Of a stretch of 64,000 nt of DNA, positions 41,126 to 48,626 are shown piece after piece (position 1 is the stretch's first letter; each line of letters opens with the position of its first letter). Source of the DNA: Nakamurella sp. PAMC28650. Lineage in GTDB: Bacteria; Actinomycetota; Actinomycetes; Mycobacteriales; Nakamurellaceae. Made by a program: the position numbers and the translations under genes. The notes under the pieces are model-generated. The model did no database searches. It was not told the origin of the DNA and was given only the letters and a program-made list of their open reading frames with translations. Location of the stretch: the NCBI RefSeq assembly GCF_014303395.1, contig NZ_CP060298.1:3305001-3369000 (forward strand), in the 5' to 3' direction.

Positions 41126-42165
41126 GGCGTGTCCCGCGGATCTTGGAGGTCGGTTCCGACAGACTCTGATTTGTGCAGAATCGTCATGATTTGTCGGATG
41201 AGCAGTGGGCCCGGTTGGAGCCTTTGCTACCGGATCGGACCCCGATTCGGGGTGGTCGGTGGGTCGATCACCGCAGGGTCGTCGACGGGGTGCTGTGGCG
41301 GACCAGGTCCGGTTCGGCGTGGCGGGATCTCCCGGAGTGTTACGGCAATTGGAAGACGGTGTACAACCGGCATCGTCGCTGGTCAGGGGACGGTACCTGG
41401 CAGCGGGTGCTGTCGATGCTGCGGGCGGACTGCGATCACGGCGATGTCGGTGAGTGGGCGTTGGGGGTGGATGCGACGGTGATCCGGGCGCATCACCACG
41501 CGGCAGGTGCCCGGCACGAACCGCCGAAGGACATCCCCGCCGCCGTCCTTGCCAGCGTCGTGTTGGAGGCTCCGATCAAGGCCCTCAAAGACACAGGGGG
41601 CACTATCGAACTACAAGAATTCTGCGGATCGGCCGCCGCCGGTCGTTGATCGGGAGGGTTTGGGGCGTAGCCGCGGCGGGGTGACGACGAAGATCCACAT
41701 GGCGGCTGATTCGAAGTGTCGGCCGGTGGGGCGGGTCATCTCGGCTGGTCAGCGGCATGACGCGTTGGCGTTCACCGCGGTGCTGGCCGATATTCGGATC
41801 GTGCGCGGCCGTGATGGGCGGCCTAGGACCCGACCGGATCGGGTGTTGGCGGACAAGGCGTATTCCAGCGGCAGAATCCGTAAGTCGTTGCGGCGTAGGG
41901 GTATCAAGGCGACCATCCCGGAGCCGGTGAACCAGATCAACGGTCGCCTGTCCAAGGGTTCCCGTGGTGGTCGGCCACCCAAATTCGACAAGGAAATCTA
42001 CAAGGACCGCAACACCGTGGAGCGGACGTTCAACCGGCTACGCGGCTACCGCGCGGTCGCCACCCGGTATGACAAACGGGAGTTCGTCTACCGAGGCACC
42101 GTCGACGTCGCCAGCATCGGAATCTGGCTCAGGCATCTAACGGAGAACGATCCACGGGACACGCC
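41126..42165 (+). mobile_element. IS5-family insertion sequence in a CTAG target
   Basis: This element of about 1,040 bp is bounded by imperfect inverted repeats. The left end reads GGCGTGTCCCGCGGATC and the right end, reverse-complemented, GGCGTGTCCCGTGGATC (16 of 17). It is flanked by the direct repeat CTAG at 41122-41125 and 42166-42169, fitting the YTAR target of IS5/IS427-group elements. It carries a transposase split across two overlapping frames. The near-perfect ends indicate a recent insertion. Confidence 0.9.
41173..41649 (+). CDS. IS5-family transposase, first reading frame
   Basis: The 158-residue N-terminal part begins QNRHDLSDEQWARLEPLLPD, a standard opening for IS5/IS427-group transposases, and continues with the DUF4096 region (VDGVLWRTRSGSAWRDLP) and the first catalytic Asp in WALGVDATVIRAHHHAAGA (about residues 95-113). 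The frame ends at TGA 41647-41649 and the rest of the protein continues in frame +1 relative to it. GTG at 41173 is the apparent start. A full-length product needs a frameshift, programmed or mutational, in the overlap at 41507-41649. Confidence 0.85.
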   Translation: MQNRHDLSDEQWARLEPLLPDRTPIRGGRWVDHRRVVDGVLWRTRSGSAWRDLPECYGNWKTVYNRHRRWSGDGTWQRVLSMLRADCDHGDVGEWALGVDATVIRAHHHAAGARHEPPKDIPAAVLASVVLEAPIKALKDTGGTIELQEFCGSAAAGR

Positions 42166-42169
42166 CTAG
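41507..42169 (+). CDS. IS5-family transposase, second reading frame
   Basis: The frame encodes the C-terminal catalytic part of the transposase: GLGRSRGGVTTKIHMAADSK, RVLADKAYSSGRIRKSLRRR (second Asp), and the DDE Glu block KDRNTVERTFNRLRGYRAVATRYDK (part shown). The first 40 or so codons overlap the upstream frame and are probably not translated independently. The TAG stop at 42167-42169 lies in the duplicated target, not in the element: the IS ends in CC, and CC plus the target CTAG reads Pro-stop. The element therefore uses its target for termination. Confidence 0.8.
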   Translation: MPGTNRRRTSPPPSLPASCWRLRSRPSKTQGALSNYKNSADRPPPVVDREGLGRSRGGVTTKIHMAADSKCRPVGRVISAGQRHDALAFTAVLADIRIVRGRDGRPRTRPDRVLADKAYSSGRIRKSLRRRGIKATIPEPVNQINGRLSKGSRGGRPPKFDKEIYKDRNTVERTFNRLRGYRAVATRYDKREFVYRGTVDVASIGIWLRHLTENDPRDTP

Positions 42170-42190
42170 TCGACGACGTCGGGACAACGA

Positions 42191-42223
42191 GAAGGGCCCC
42201 ACCGAGATCCGGTGGGGCCCTTC
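42191..42223. terminator. Bidirectional terminator between the dienelactone/IS region and qcrB
   Basis: A perfect 14-bp inverted repeat (GAAGGGCCCCACCG, 42191-42204 and 42210-42223) with the loop AGATC lies just beyond the right IS end. Before the insertion it would have been 20-25 bp after the dienelactone hydrolase stop. It probably ends both convergent transcripts. Confidence 0.75.
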
Positions 42224-42233
42224 TTGACTCAGG

Positions 42234-43850
42234 TCAACTGCGACTGCCGGCTTCCAGCGACTTCTTCTCCGAGGCGTGCTCGGAGTTGTCGATCATGCCG
42301 GTCTCGTCATGCGGTCTGATCGTGCCCTTGACGGCCCGACCGGCCGATCCGAGCTGGTTCATCCGCTTGGGCACCGGAGCGCCCTGGTAGGCCAGCGGAA
42401 TCGGGTGGCCGTGCTCGTCGACCGGGCCCAGCGGCTGGTGGATCTCGATGAACTCACCGTGCGGCAGCCGCTTGATGATGCCCGTCTCGATGCCGTGCTC
42501 CAGCACGTCACGGTCGGAGTGCTGGAGACCCAGGCACAACCGGTAGGTGACGATGTAGCCGATCACCGGGACGACGATGGAGCCGATCCGGCCGAACCAC
42601 GTCATCGCGTTCAGCGAGATGTCGAACTTGTAGGCGATGATGTCGTTCGCGCCGTTGATCAGGTTCACCACGTAGAAGGCGATGAACGCGACACCCAGCG
42701 AGGTACGCACCGGCACGTCACGCGGACGCTGCAGGATGTTGTGCATCGCGTTGTCCTTGGTGAACAGCTTCTCGATGTACGGGTAGGACATCACCAGGAT
42801 CAGGAAGACGGTGGCACCACCGATCGCGGGGAAGAAGACAGCCGGAACCATGTAGTGCCCGAACAGGTTGCGGATCTCCCAGGCCGGCCAGACCCGGACC
42901 ATGCCGTCCAGGAAGCCCATGTAGAAGTCGGGTTGGGCACCGGCCGAGACCTGCGCCGGGTTGTACGGGCCGTTCGTCCAGATCGGGTTGATCTGGAACA
43001 GACCCGCCATGATCGCGATGATGCCGGTGACGACGGCGAAGAACCCGCCGCCCTTGGCCGCGAAGGTCGGGAGCACCCGGACGCCGACGACGTTGTTCTC
43101 GGTGGCCCGTGGCCCGGCGAACTGGGTGTGCTTCTGGAACCAGACCAGGGCCACGTGGACCGCGATCAGCGCCAGGATCACACCGGGTATCACCAGGATG
43201 TGCAGGGCGTAGAAACGTCCGATCACGATGGTGCCGGGGTAGTCGCCGCCGAAGACGGCCCAGTGCATCCAGGTCCCGATCACCGGGATGGAGAGCAGGA
43301 ACGCCGAGACGGCGCGGAGCCCGGTGCCGGAGAGCAGGTCGTCCGGGAGGGAGTAACCGAGGAAGCCCTCGGCCATGCCCAGCACCAGCAGCAGGACGCC
43401 GAGGATCCAGTTGGCCTCACGCGGCTTGCGGAAGGCGCCGGTGAAGAAGATGCGCGCCATGTGCAGCATCATCGAGGCCAGGAAGATCAGGGCGGCCCAG
43501 TGGTGGATCTGGCGGACCAGGAGGCCACCGCGCACCTCGAAGGAGATGTCCAGCGTCGATTTGTAGGCCAGCGACATGGGAACGCCGCGGAGCTTGTCGT
43601 AGACCCCGTTGTAGACCGTCTCGCCCATCGACGCGTCGAAGAACAGCGTCAGGTACACACCGGACAGCAGCAGGATCAGGAACGAGTAGAGGGCGACCTC
43701 GCCGAGCATGAACGACCAGTGCGTCGGGAAGACCTTGTTCATCGCCGTCCGGAGTGGCCGGGCGCCGTGGTAGCGGACGTCGGCACCGTCGAGGGAAGAC
43801 TTGACCAGCATGTTCGTCTTCTTCTTGGTGCGCGTGGTGAGACTGCTCAT
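42234..43850 (-). CDS. qcrB: Cytochrome bc1 complex cytochrome b subunit
   Basis: The 538-residue, 8-helix protein carries hemes bL and bH and the quinol sites of the bcc complex. The paired His are visible in [20 protein letters not shown] (about residues 112-131) and in [23 protein letters not shown] (in part, about 213-235). The actinobacterial C-terminal extension of about 120 residues follows the eight helices. The Qo-site signature [14 protein letters not shown] segment is at about 303-312. The ATG at 43850 overlaps the qcrA stop by 1 bp (TGATG). It is the target of Q203-type inhibitors in mycobacteria. Confidence 0.96.
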   Translation of the reverse strand: MSSLTTRTKKKTNMLVKSSLDGADVRYHGARPLRTAMNKVFPTHWSFMLGEVALYSFLILLLSGVYLTLFFDASMGETVYNGVYDKLRGVPMSLAYKSTLDISFEVRGGLLVRQIHHWAALIFLASMMLHMARIFFTGAFRKPREANWILGVLLLVLGMAEGFLGYSLPDDLLSGTGLRAVSAFLLSIPVIGTWMHWAVFGGDYPGTIVIGRFYALHILVIPGVILALIAVHVALVWFQKHTQFAGPRATENNVVGVRVLPTFAAKGGGFFAVVTGIIAIMAGLFQINPIWTNGPYNPAQVSAGAQPDFYMGFLDGMVRVWPAWEIRNLFGHYMVPAVFFPAIGGATVFLILVMSYPYIEKLFTKDNAMHNILQRPRDVPVRTSLGVAFIAFYVVNLINGANDIIAYKFDISLNAMTWFGRIGSIVVPVIGYIVTYRLCLGLQHSDRDVLEHGIETGIIKRLPHGEFIEIHQPLGPVDEHGHPIPLAYQGAPVPKRMNQLGSAGRAVKGTIRPHDETGMIDNSEHASEKKSLEAGSRS

Positions 43851-44986
43851 CAGGTCGTACTTCCCTTCGGGTGTGATCCCCACTTGCCCTTGTCAGCCGT
43901 CGATTCCCAGAAACCTGGGCCGACCGGCTCCATGAAGTCGCTCCTGGCGACGAAGTACCCGTCGGCGTCGAGTTCGATCGGGAGCTGCGGCAACGGGCGG
44001 GTAGCAGGTCCGAAGACCGGCTTCGCGCCGTCGAGCACATCGAACTGGGACTGGTGACACGGGCACAGAATGCGTCCGGTCTGCTGTTCGTACAGCGAGA
44101 CCGGGCAACCCACATGCGTACAGATCTTGGAGTAGGCGTAGTAGTCGCCGAACTCGAAACCGTCCTGCCCGTTCCGGATCATCACCTTCGAGTCGGAACG
44201 CAGACGGAAGAGCATCACCGGGGAGTCGGACGACTTCGACCCGCCCTCGACACCCGGGAAGACCGTGGCCAGCGAACCGGCTGCGAGATCGGAGGGACGA
44301 ACCGGGGTCCCGTCGATCTGGGTGAGCCGGACCTTCTTGACCGTCTTGTCCGGGAGCACGGTGGGCTTCCACAGCGTGACCCAGAGGTCGGAGTTGTTGC
44401 CCTTGGCCCACGGGCTCTTGAGGAACCCACCGAGCACTGGCACCAGGATCGCCAGACCGAGTACCCCACCGGAGAGGGCGAGCGTGCTCTTCAGCATGCC
44501 GCGCCGCTTCACCATGCCCATCTTCTCGACGGTGTCGACCATCTCGGCGCCGAAGGTCTGGCGATCGATCTCGTCGGACATGCCGATGTGACGCTGCTGG
44601 ACGGCGACTTCGTGCGGGGCGATCTTCTTGGCCAGCGCGATGATGCCGATGCCGAAGAACAGGACGCAGGCTCCGAGGGTGACGCCGACCAGCGGGGTGA
44701 ACAGCCCGTACAGGGTCTGCTTGCCTCCGCTGTAGGCGGTCTCGTAACCGGCCGGCCAGACGATGAACAGCACTGCCGAGGCCAGTCCGAACAGAGCGGC
44801 CAGCAGGAACCACTTGGCCACGCTGCGCTCGGCCCTGATGTCCGCCGGCGAGCCGGGGACGTAGCGCTCGCCGTACTCGACCAGTTCGACCCCGTCGAGC
44901 GACGCACCGAGTCGGGTGAGTTCTTCCTTGGTCATCGACGAGAGCTCTTCGTCGGACGGGATGGTGACGTTCTCGCCGCCGCTCAT
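43850..44986 (-). CDS. qcrA: Cytochrome bc1 complex Rieske iron-sulfur subunit
   Basis: The 378-residue subunit has three N-terminal membrane helices (about residues 58-78, 96-116 and 161-181), as in actinobacteria, and a periplasmic Rieske domain. The [2Fe-2S] ligands are in CTHVGCP (about 299-305) and CPCHQS (about 318-323). It transfers electrons from quinol to QcrC. ATG at 44986 is chosen over a TTG at 45010 because the family begins near MSGGENV and AGGG lies about 9 nt upstream. It follows qcrC after a 67-bp repetitive gap and overlaps qcrB. Confidence 0.95.
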   Translation of the reverse strand: MSGGENVTIPSDEELSSMTKEELTRLGASLDGVELVEYGERYVPGSPADIRAERSVAKWFLLAALFGLASAVLFIVWPAGYETAYSGGKQTLYGLFTPLVGVTLGACVLFFGIGIIALAKKIAPHEVAVQQRHIGMSDEIDRQTFGAEMVDTVEKMGMVKRRGMLKSTLALSGGVLGLAILVPVLGGFLKSPWAKGNNSDLWVTLWKPTVLPDKTVKKVRLTQIDGTPVRPSDLAAGSLATVFPGVEGGSKSSDSPVMLFRLRSDSKVMIRNGQDGFEFGDYYAYSKICTHVGCPVSLYEQQTGRILCPCHQSQFDVLDGAKPVFGPATRPLPQLPIELDADGYFVARSDFMEPVGPGFWESTADKGKWGSHPKGSTT

Positions 44987-45003
44987 CTCTGACCCTGCCT
45001 CTT

Positions 45004-45053
45004 CGCGCAAGCGCTCATCGGTTCGTTCGCTCCGCTCCTTGCTCGTGCCTCGC
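45004..45053. repeat. Purine-biased GAGCGA-type repeat between qcrC and qcrA
   Basis: Read on the minus strand this stretch is a run of imperfect GAGC/GAAC hexamer-like units (GCGAGGCACGAGCAAGGAGC then GGAGCGAACGAACCGATGAG). It begins at the qcrC stop codon and ends shortly before the qcrA ribosome binding site. It is the only long spacer in the ctaE-qcrCAB operon. The composition resembles dispersed repeats seen in other actinobacterial genomes, but copies elsewhere cannot be tested here. Confidence 0.5.
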
Positions 45054-45836
45054 TCACGCTCTCGCCCCCATCCACAGGGTCAGCGCGACGATGGCACCCA
45101 TGCCGACCAGGAAGGCGATCAGGCCCTCGGGAGCCGGACCGAAACCGCCGAGGGCGTAACCACCGGGGCTGGCCGACTGCTTGTTGTTCTGGACGTAGGT
45201 GATGATGGCCTTCTTCTGGTTCGGCGTGATCTGGCCGTCCGAGAACTTCGGCATGCTCTCCGGGCCGGAAAGCATGGCCGCGTAGATCTGCTGGTCGGTG
45301 GCCTGGTCGAGGCTCGGTGCGTACTTGCCCTGCGAGAGAGCGCCACCCTGGCCCGTGAAGTTGTGGCAGGAGGCGCAGTTCAGCCGGTAGAGCTCGCCGC
45401 CCTTGGACACGTCCGCCACGTTCTGCAGGCTGCCCCCCGGCACCGCCGGGCCGCCGCCGTTGGCCTCGATGTAGGCACTGAGGTACGTGATCTGCTGTTC
45501 GGTGTAGGACGGCTGCTTGCGCGGGTTCTGCGCGCCGTTGGCCACTGCCGGCATGCGGCCGGTGGAGACCTGGAAGTAGGTGGCGGCCTGGCCGACACCG
45601 ATCAAGGACGGCCCGCGGGTGAGCACGCCCTGCAGGTTCGAGCCGTGGCAGACGATGCAGGAGGTCTGGTAGATCTCCTTGCCCTTGGCGATATCGGCGG
45701 CGCTCGACGTCGCGGCGGAGGCGGCGGCCTGCGGGGCGGGGGTGAGGGCCGAGTAGGCGAAGCCCATGGCGACCAGGGCGAAGAGGAGGGCCAGGCCGCC
45801 GGAGATCCGGCGGGCGGCTTTGGAACGACGGGTCAT
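45054..45836 (-). CDS. qcrC: Diheme cytochrome c subunit of the bcc complex
   Basis: The 260-residue subunit replaces soluble cytochrome c in actinobacteria and passes electrons directly to CuA. A signal/anchor helix (about residues 12-32) precedes two class I cytochrome domains with CxxCH sites SCIVCHG (about 60) and NCASCHN (about 153). A C-terminal helix (about 238-256) anchors the protein in the supercomplex. ATG at 45836 with GAGG upstream is preferred; an in-frame GTG three codons earlier is possible. It lies between ctaE and qcrA. Confidence 0.95.
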   Translation of the reverse strand: MTRRSKAARRISGGLALLFALVAMGFAYSALTPAPQAAASAATSSAADIAKGKEIYQTSCIVCHGSNLQGVLTRGPSLIGVGQAATYFQVSTGRMPAVANGAQNPRKQPSYTEQQITYLSAYIEANGGGPAVPGGSLQNVADVSKGGELYRLNCASCHNFTGQGGALSQGKYAPSLDQATDQQIYAAMLSGPESMPKFSDGQITPNQKKAIITYVQNNKQSASPGGYALGGFGPAPEGLIAFLVGMGAIVALTLWMGARA

Positions 45837-45885
45837 GCGGGGCACCTCGTGCTCATTCCGACTGGATAGCTGATGGTGGAACTGG

Positions 45886-46503
45886 TCATCTGATGATGTA
45901 GATGGTGGCGAACAGGCCGATCCACACGATGTCGACGAAGTGCCAGTAGTACGACACGACGATGGCGCTGGTGGCCTGGGCCGGGGTGAACTTGGACAGC
46001 TTGGTCCTGGCCGTCAGGATGGCGAAGGCGATCAGCCCGCCGATCACGTGCAGACCGTGGAACCCGGTGGTGAGGAAGAAGACCGTGCCGTATGCGTCCG
46101 ACGAGAAGGTGGTGCCCTCGGAGACCAGCGTGCGGTACTCGTTCGCCTGGCCGAGCACGAAGACCGCGCCCATCGCCAGGGTGAGCAGGTACCAGCGCCG
46201 GAGGCCGAAGACATCGCCGCGCTCGGCCGCGAACACCCCGAACTGGCAGGTGATGGAGGAAGCCACCAGGATCACGGTGTTGGCCAGGGCGTACGGCACG
46301 TCGAGGTGGGTCGACGACGGGGGCCACTGGCCGGTCGTGTTGGTGGCCTTCGCCGTGAAGTAGATGCCGAACAATCCGGCGAAGAACATCAGTTCACTGG
46401 CCAGCCACACGATTGTCCCTACGCTCACCATGTTCGGGCGGTTGAGCGTGTGGATGCGCGAGCTGATCGCGGGGGGCCCTGACTGGCCGGTCGCTGTCGT
46501 CAC
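45886..46503 (-). CDS. ctaE: Cytochrome c oxidase subunit III
   Basis: The 205-residue protein has five membrane helices, the actinobacterial form of subunit III, and ends [20 protein letters not shown], the conserved C-terminal helix of the family. The Glu near helix 3 and the THL/HGLHV His segment ([14 protein letters not shown]) are conserved features. GTG at 46503 is chosen because CATAAT ends 6 nt upstream and homology begins after a short Ser/Thr-rich lead. It heads the ctaE-qcrC-qcrA-qcrB operon. Neither ctaD nor cydAB is in the window. Confidence 0.95.
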   Translation of the reverse strand: MTTATGQSGPPAISSRIHTLNRPNMVSVGTIVWLASELMFFAGLFGIYFTAKATNTTGQWPPSSTHLDVPYALANTVILVASSITCQFGVFAAERGDVFGLRRWYLLTLAMGAVFVLGQANEYRTLVSEGTTFSSDAYGTVFFLTTGFHGLHVIGGLIAFAILTARTKLSKFTPAQATSAIVVSYYWHFVDIVWIGLFATIYIIR

Positions 46504-46509
46504 TCTTGG

Positions 46510-46515
46510 ATTATG
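46510..46515 (-). promoter_or_regulatory. -10 element for the leaderless ctaE-qcrCAB operon
   Basis: On the minus strand CATAAT is followed by 6 nt (CCAAGA) and the GTG at 46503. It lies about 95-115 bp from the shared motif at 46609-46625. Confidence 0.55.
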
Positions 46516-46608
46516 GCCTGCCGGATGCGCGGATGGACCTGCGGGTCTACTCAAATACGTGGCCCGTTCGGCCACATCTCCCATCTTCCCAGGTCAGGTC
46601 GGGAAAAG

Positions 46609-46625
46609 ATCTTCGACATATTGTA
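46609..46625. promoter_or_regulatory. Second copy of the ATCTTCGACA-N2-TTGTA motif
   Basis: This copy lies in the 183-bp region between divergent ctaE and the response-regulator-like gene, about 106 bp before ctaE and 62 bp before the other gene. It matches the ctaC/asnB copy at all defined positions, and the flanks are also AT-rich (AAAAGATC before, AAAAAT after). The ACA/TGT halves form a short inverted repeat. Confidence 0.45.
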
Positions 46626-46686
46626 AAAATTGGGCGTCTCCGGCGCGCCGCCCCGGGCCCGCGGGCGACCCTCTAACATCAGCCCC

Positions 46687-47106
46687 ATGAACAATCCGGT
46701 CGTGTTGGTCTACAGCCACCGCCAGGACGTGCGGGAACGCATCATGACGGCCGTCGGACGCCGGCCCGCCCCCGATGTCGGGCGGATCGACTTCCTGGAG
46801 TGCGCGTCGGTGGCCGACGTCCTGATGGCCATCGACGACAGGGTCGCCGACGTGGTCATCCTCGACGGCGAGGCCCAGCCGACCGGCGGTATCGGTATCT
46901 CCCGGCAGATCCACCAGGAGGCACTGGCCATCCCGCCGATCGTGCTGACGGTGCGGCGTGCCGCCGACCGGTGGCTGGCCACCTGGGCCGGCGCCGACGA
47001 CATCCTGGTCCACCCGCTCGATCCGGTGATCGCGGCCGAGACCGTGGCCACCCTGCTGCGCAAGCTCCCGGTCCCGGTCCCGACGGGCGCGGCAGGTTCG
47101 GTCTGA
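46687..47106 (+). CDS. Response-regulator-like receiver protein, degenerate
   Basis: The 139-residue protein has the receiver-domain layout: a hydrophobic first strand (VVLVYSHRQDVRERI), a strand ending in VVILDGEAQPTGG where the phosphoacceptor Asp would be (about residue 59), and a GADDILVHPLDPV end block resembling the GADDYLxKPF motif. The acidic pair after strand 1 and the final Lys are missing (His-Pro instead of Lys-Pro), so phosphorylation is doubtful. There is no output domain. TAACAT lies 7 nt before the ATG. trpD follows 3 nt later. Confidence 0.75.
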   Translation: MNNPVVLVYSHRQDVRERIMTAVGRRPAPDVGRIDFLECASVADVLMAIDDRVADVVILDGEAQPTGGIGISRQIHQEALAIPPIVLTVRRAADRWLATWAGADDILVHPLDPVIAAETVATLLRKLPVPVPTGAAGSV

Positions 47107-47109
47107 CCC

Positions 47110-48165
47110 GTGGTGCCAGACGCAACATCGCAGTTCACCTGGCCCGGGGTGCTCACCACGCTTCTCGAGGGCGCGGACCTGACGTCGGTCCAGACGTCCT
47201 GGGCGATGGACCGGATCATGTCCGGCGAGGCCACACCGGCGCAGTTGGCCGGCTTCGCCATCGCCCTGCGCGCCAAGGGCGAGACGGCCCAGGAGATCGC
47301 GGGCCTGGCCGACTCGATGCTCTCGCACAGCGTGCCGGTGACGGTGCCCGGCCGGACCGTCGACATCGTCGGCACCGGAGGAGACCGGTCCAACACGGTG
47401 AACATCTCGACGATGGCCGCCGTGGTCACGGCCGCGGCCGGCGCGACGGTGGTCAAGCACGGAGGTCGCGCGGCGTCCAGCAAGTGCGGGGCCGCCGACC
47501 TGCTCGAGGGGCTCGGGGTGCCGATCATGCTGGGGCCGGCCGCGGTGGCCGCCACCGTCGCCGAGGTCGGCATCGGATTCTGCTTCGCCCAGGTCTTCCA
47601 CCCGTCCATGCGGTTCGCCGGGCCGGCCCGGCGGGAGCTCGGCATCCCGACCTTCTTCAACGTGCTGGGGCCGCTGTCCAACCCGGCGCGTCCGGCCGCG
47701 TCGGCGATCGGCTGCGGGAACCCGGCGATGGCGCCGGTGATCGCCGGGGTGTTCGCCGGTCGGGGGTCGGAGGTCCTGGTGTTCCGCGGTGACGACGGCC
47801 TCGACGAGCTGACCACCACCACCACGTCCTCGGTGTGGGTGGTCAGTGGGGGCAGGGTCACCACCGCCGTGGTCGATCCGCGGCGGTTCGGGATTCCACC
47901 GGCGGTTCCGCGGGATCTGCTCGGTGGCGACGTGGCGTTCAACTGCGGCGTCGCCACCCGTCTGTTCGACGGCGGTACCGGGGCCGTCCGGGATGCGGTG
48001 ATGCTCAACGCGGCGGCCGCGATCGCCGCCCACGCCGGCCTGACGGGTGATCTGGACGACGACCTCGCGCAGGGCCTGGCCAGGGCCGGCCGAGCGCTGG
48101 ACTCCGGCGCGGCCGCTGCGCTGCTGGCCCGCTGGGTCGAGGTCGGCAACAAGCTCGCGGTGTGA
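47110..48165 (+). CDS. trpD: Anthranilate phosphoribosyltransferase
   Basis: The 351-residue enzyme transfers phosphoribosyl from PRPP to anthranilate in tryptophan synthesis. The PRPP site DIVGTGGDRSNTVNIST (about residues 85-101) and the substrate loop VKHGGRAASSKCGAADLLE (about 118-136) are conserved. GDDGLDELTTTTTS, with the metal-binding pair, is at about 228. GTG at 47110 follows the receiver gene by 3 nt, so the two are co-transcribed. No other trp gene is nearby. The position next to ctaE matches Rv2192c. Confidence 0.96.
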   Translation: MVPDATSQFTWPGVLTTLLEGADLTSVQTSWAMDRIMSGEATPAQLAGFAIALRAKGETAQEIAGLADSMLSHSVPVTVPGRTVDIVGTGGDRSNTVNISTMAAVVTAAAGATVVKHGGRAASSKCGAADLLEGLGVPIMLGPAAVAATVAEVGIGFCFAQVFHPSMRFAGPARRELGIPTFFNVLGPLSNPARPAASAIGCGNPAMAPVIAGVFAGRGSEVLVFRGDDGLDELTTTTTSSVWVVSGGRVTTAVVDPRRFGIPPAVPRDLLGGDVAFNCGVATRLFDGGTGAVRDAVMLNAAAAIAAHAGLTGDLDDDLAQGLARAGRALDSGAAAALLARWVEVGNKLAV

Positions 48166-48212
48166 CGGGGCATCCGTTGGGGTCACCGAGCACCTGCTCG
48201 TGGTGATCCAGG

Positions 48213-48272
48213 AGGTGTGGTGTGGCGACCAGAGGTGTGGCGTGGCGGATTCAGGTGTGGCGTGGCGACGCC
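48213..48272 (+). repeat. Three tandem 20-bp repeats after trpD
   Basis: Units start at 48213, 48233 and 48253 with exact 20-bp spacing. The consensus begins AGGTGTGGCGTGGCG, and copies 2 and 3 agree over their first 16 positions. A degenerate fourth start (CGGTGTGA) follows at 48272. The array fills most of the 120-bp gap between trpD and the convergent Lrp-type gene and does not form a stable hairpin. Confidence 0.85.
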
Positions 48273-48285
48273 GGTGTGACCTGCG

Positions 48286-48567
48286 CTAGTCCTGGAGACC
48301 GATCGAGAAGGCGTCGGCGGTGTCGCGTTGGGAGTACGAACGGAACGCGATGTGCGTCACGGTGCGCACCACCCCCGGGATCTTGGAGATGTGGCCGGGC
48401 ACGAGCTCGGCGATGGCCGTGTGGTCGGCCACCGAGGCGATCGCCACCAGATCGACGTCCCCTGCGCAGGAGTACACCTGGTCGACGCCGGGCAGGTCGG
48501 CGATGGCCTGCGCGACCTCGCCGATCCGATCGGCCTCCACGTCGATCATCACGATGGCAGTGACCAC
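48286..48567 (-). CDS. Lrp/AsnC ligand-binding (RAM) domain protein
   Basis: The 93-residue protein is a free-standing RAM domain: VTAIVMIDVEADRIGEVAQA (strand-helix), GVDQVYSCAGDVDLVAIASV and ISKIPGVVRTVTHIAFRSY. There is no DNA-binding domain. Such proteins form dimers or decamers that bind amino acids and may modulate full-length Lrp-type regulators. GTG at 48567 has GTGAGG upstream; a second in-frame GTG at 48579 would add four residues. It is convergent with trpD, which makes an amino-acid sensing role tempting, but this is inference. Confidence 0.87.
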   Translation of the reverse strand: MVTAIVMIDVEADRIGEVAQAIADLPGVDQVYSCAGDVDLVAIASVADHTAIAELVPGHISKIPGVVRTVTHIAFRSYSQRDTADAFSIGLQD

Positions 48568-48626
48568 TTGACGCCTCACCTTCTCCACGGACGGGCATGT
48601 TCGCCCTCGCGCCCTGTCTGGCGATG

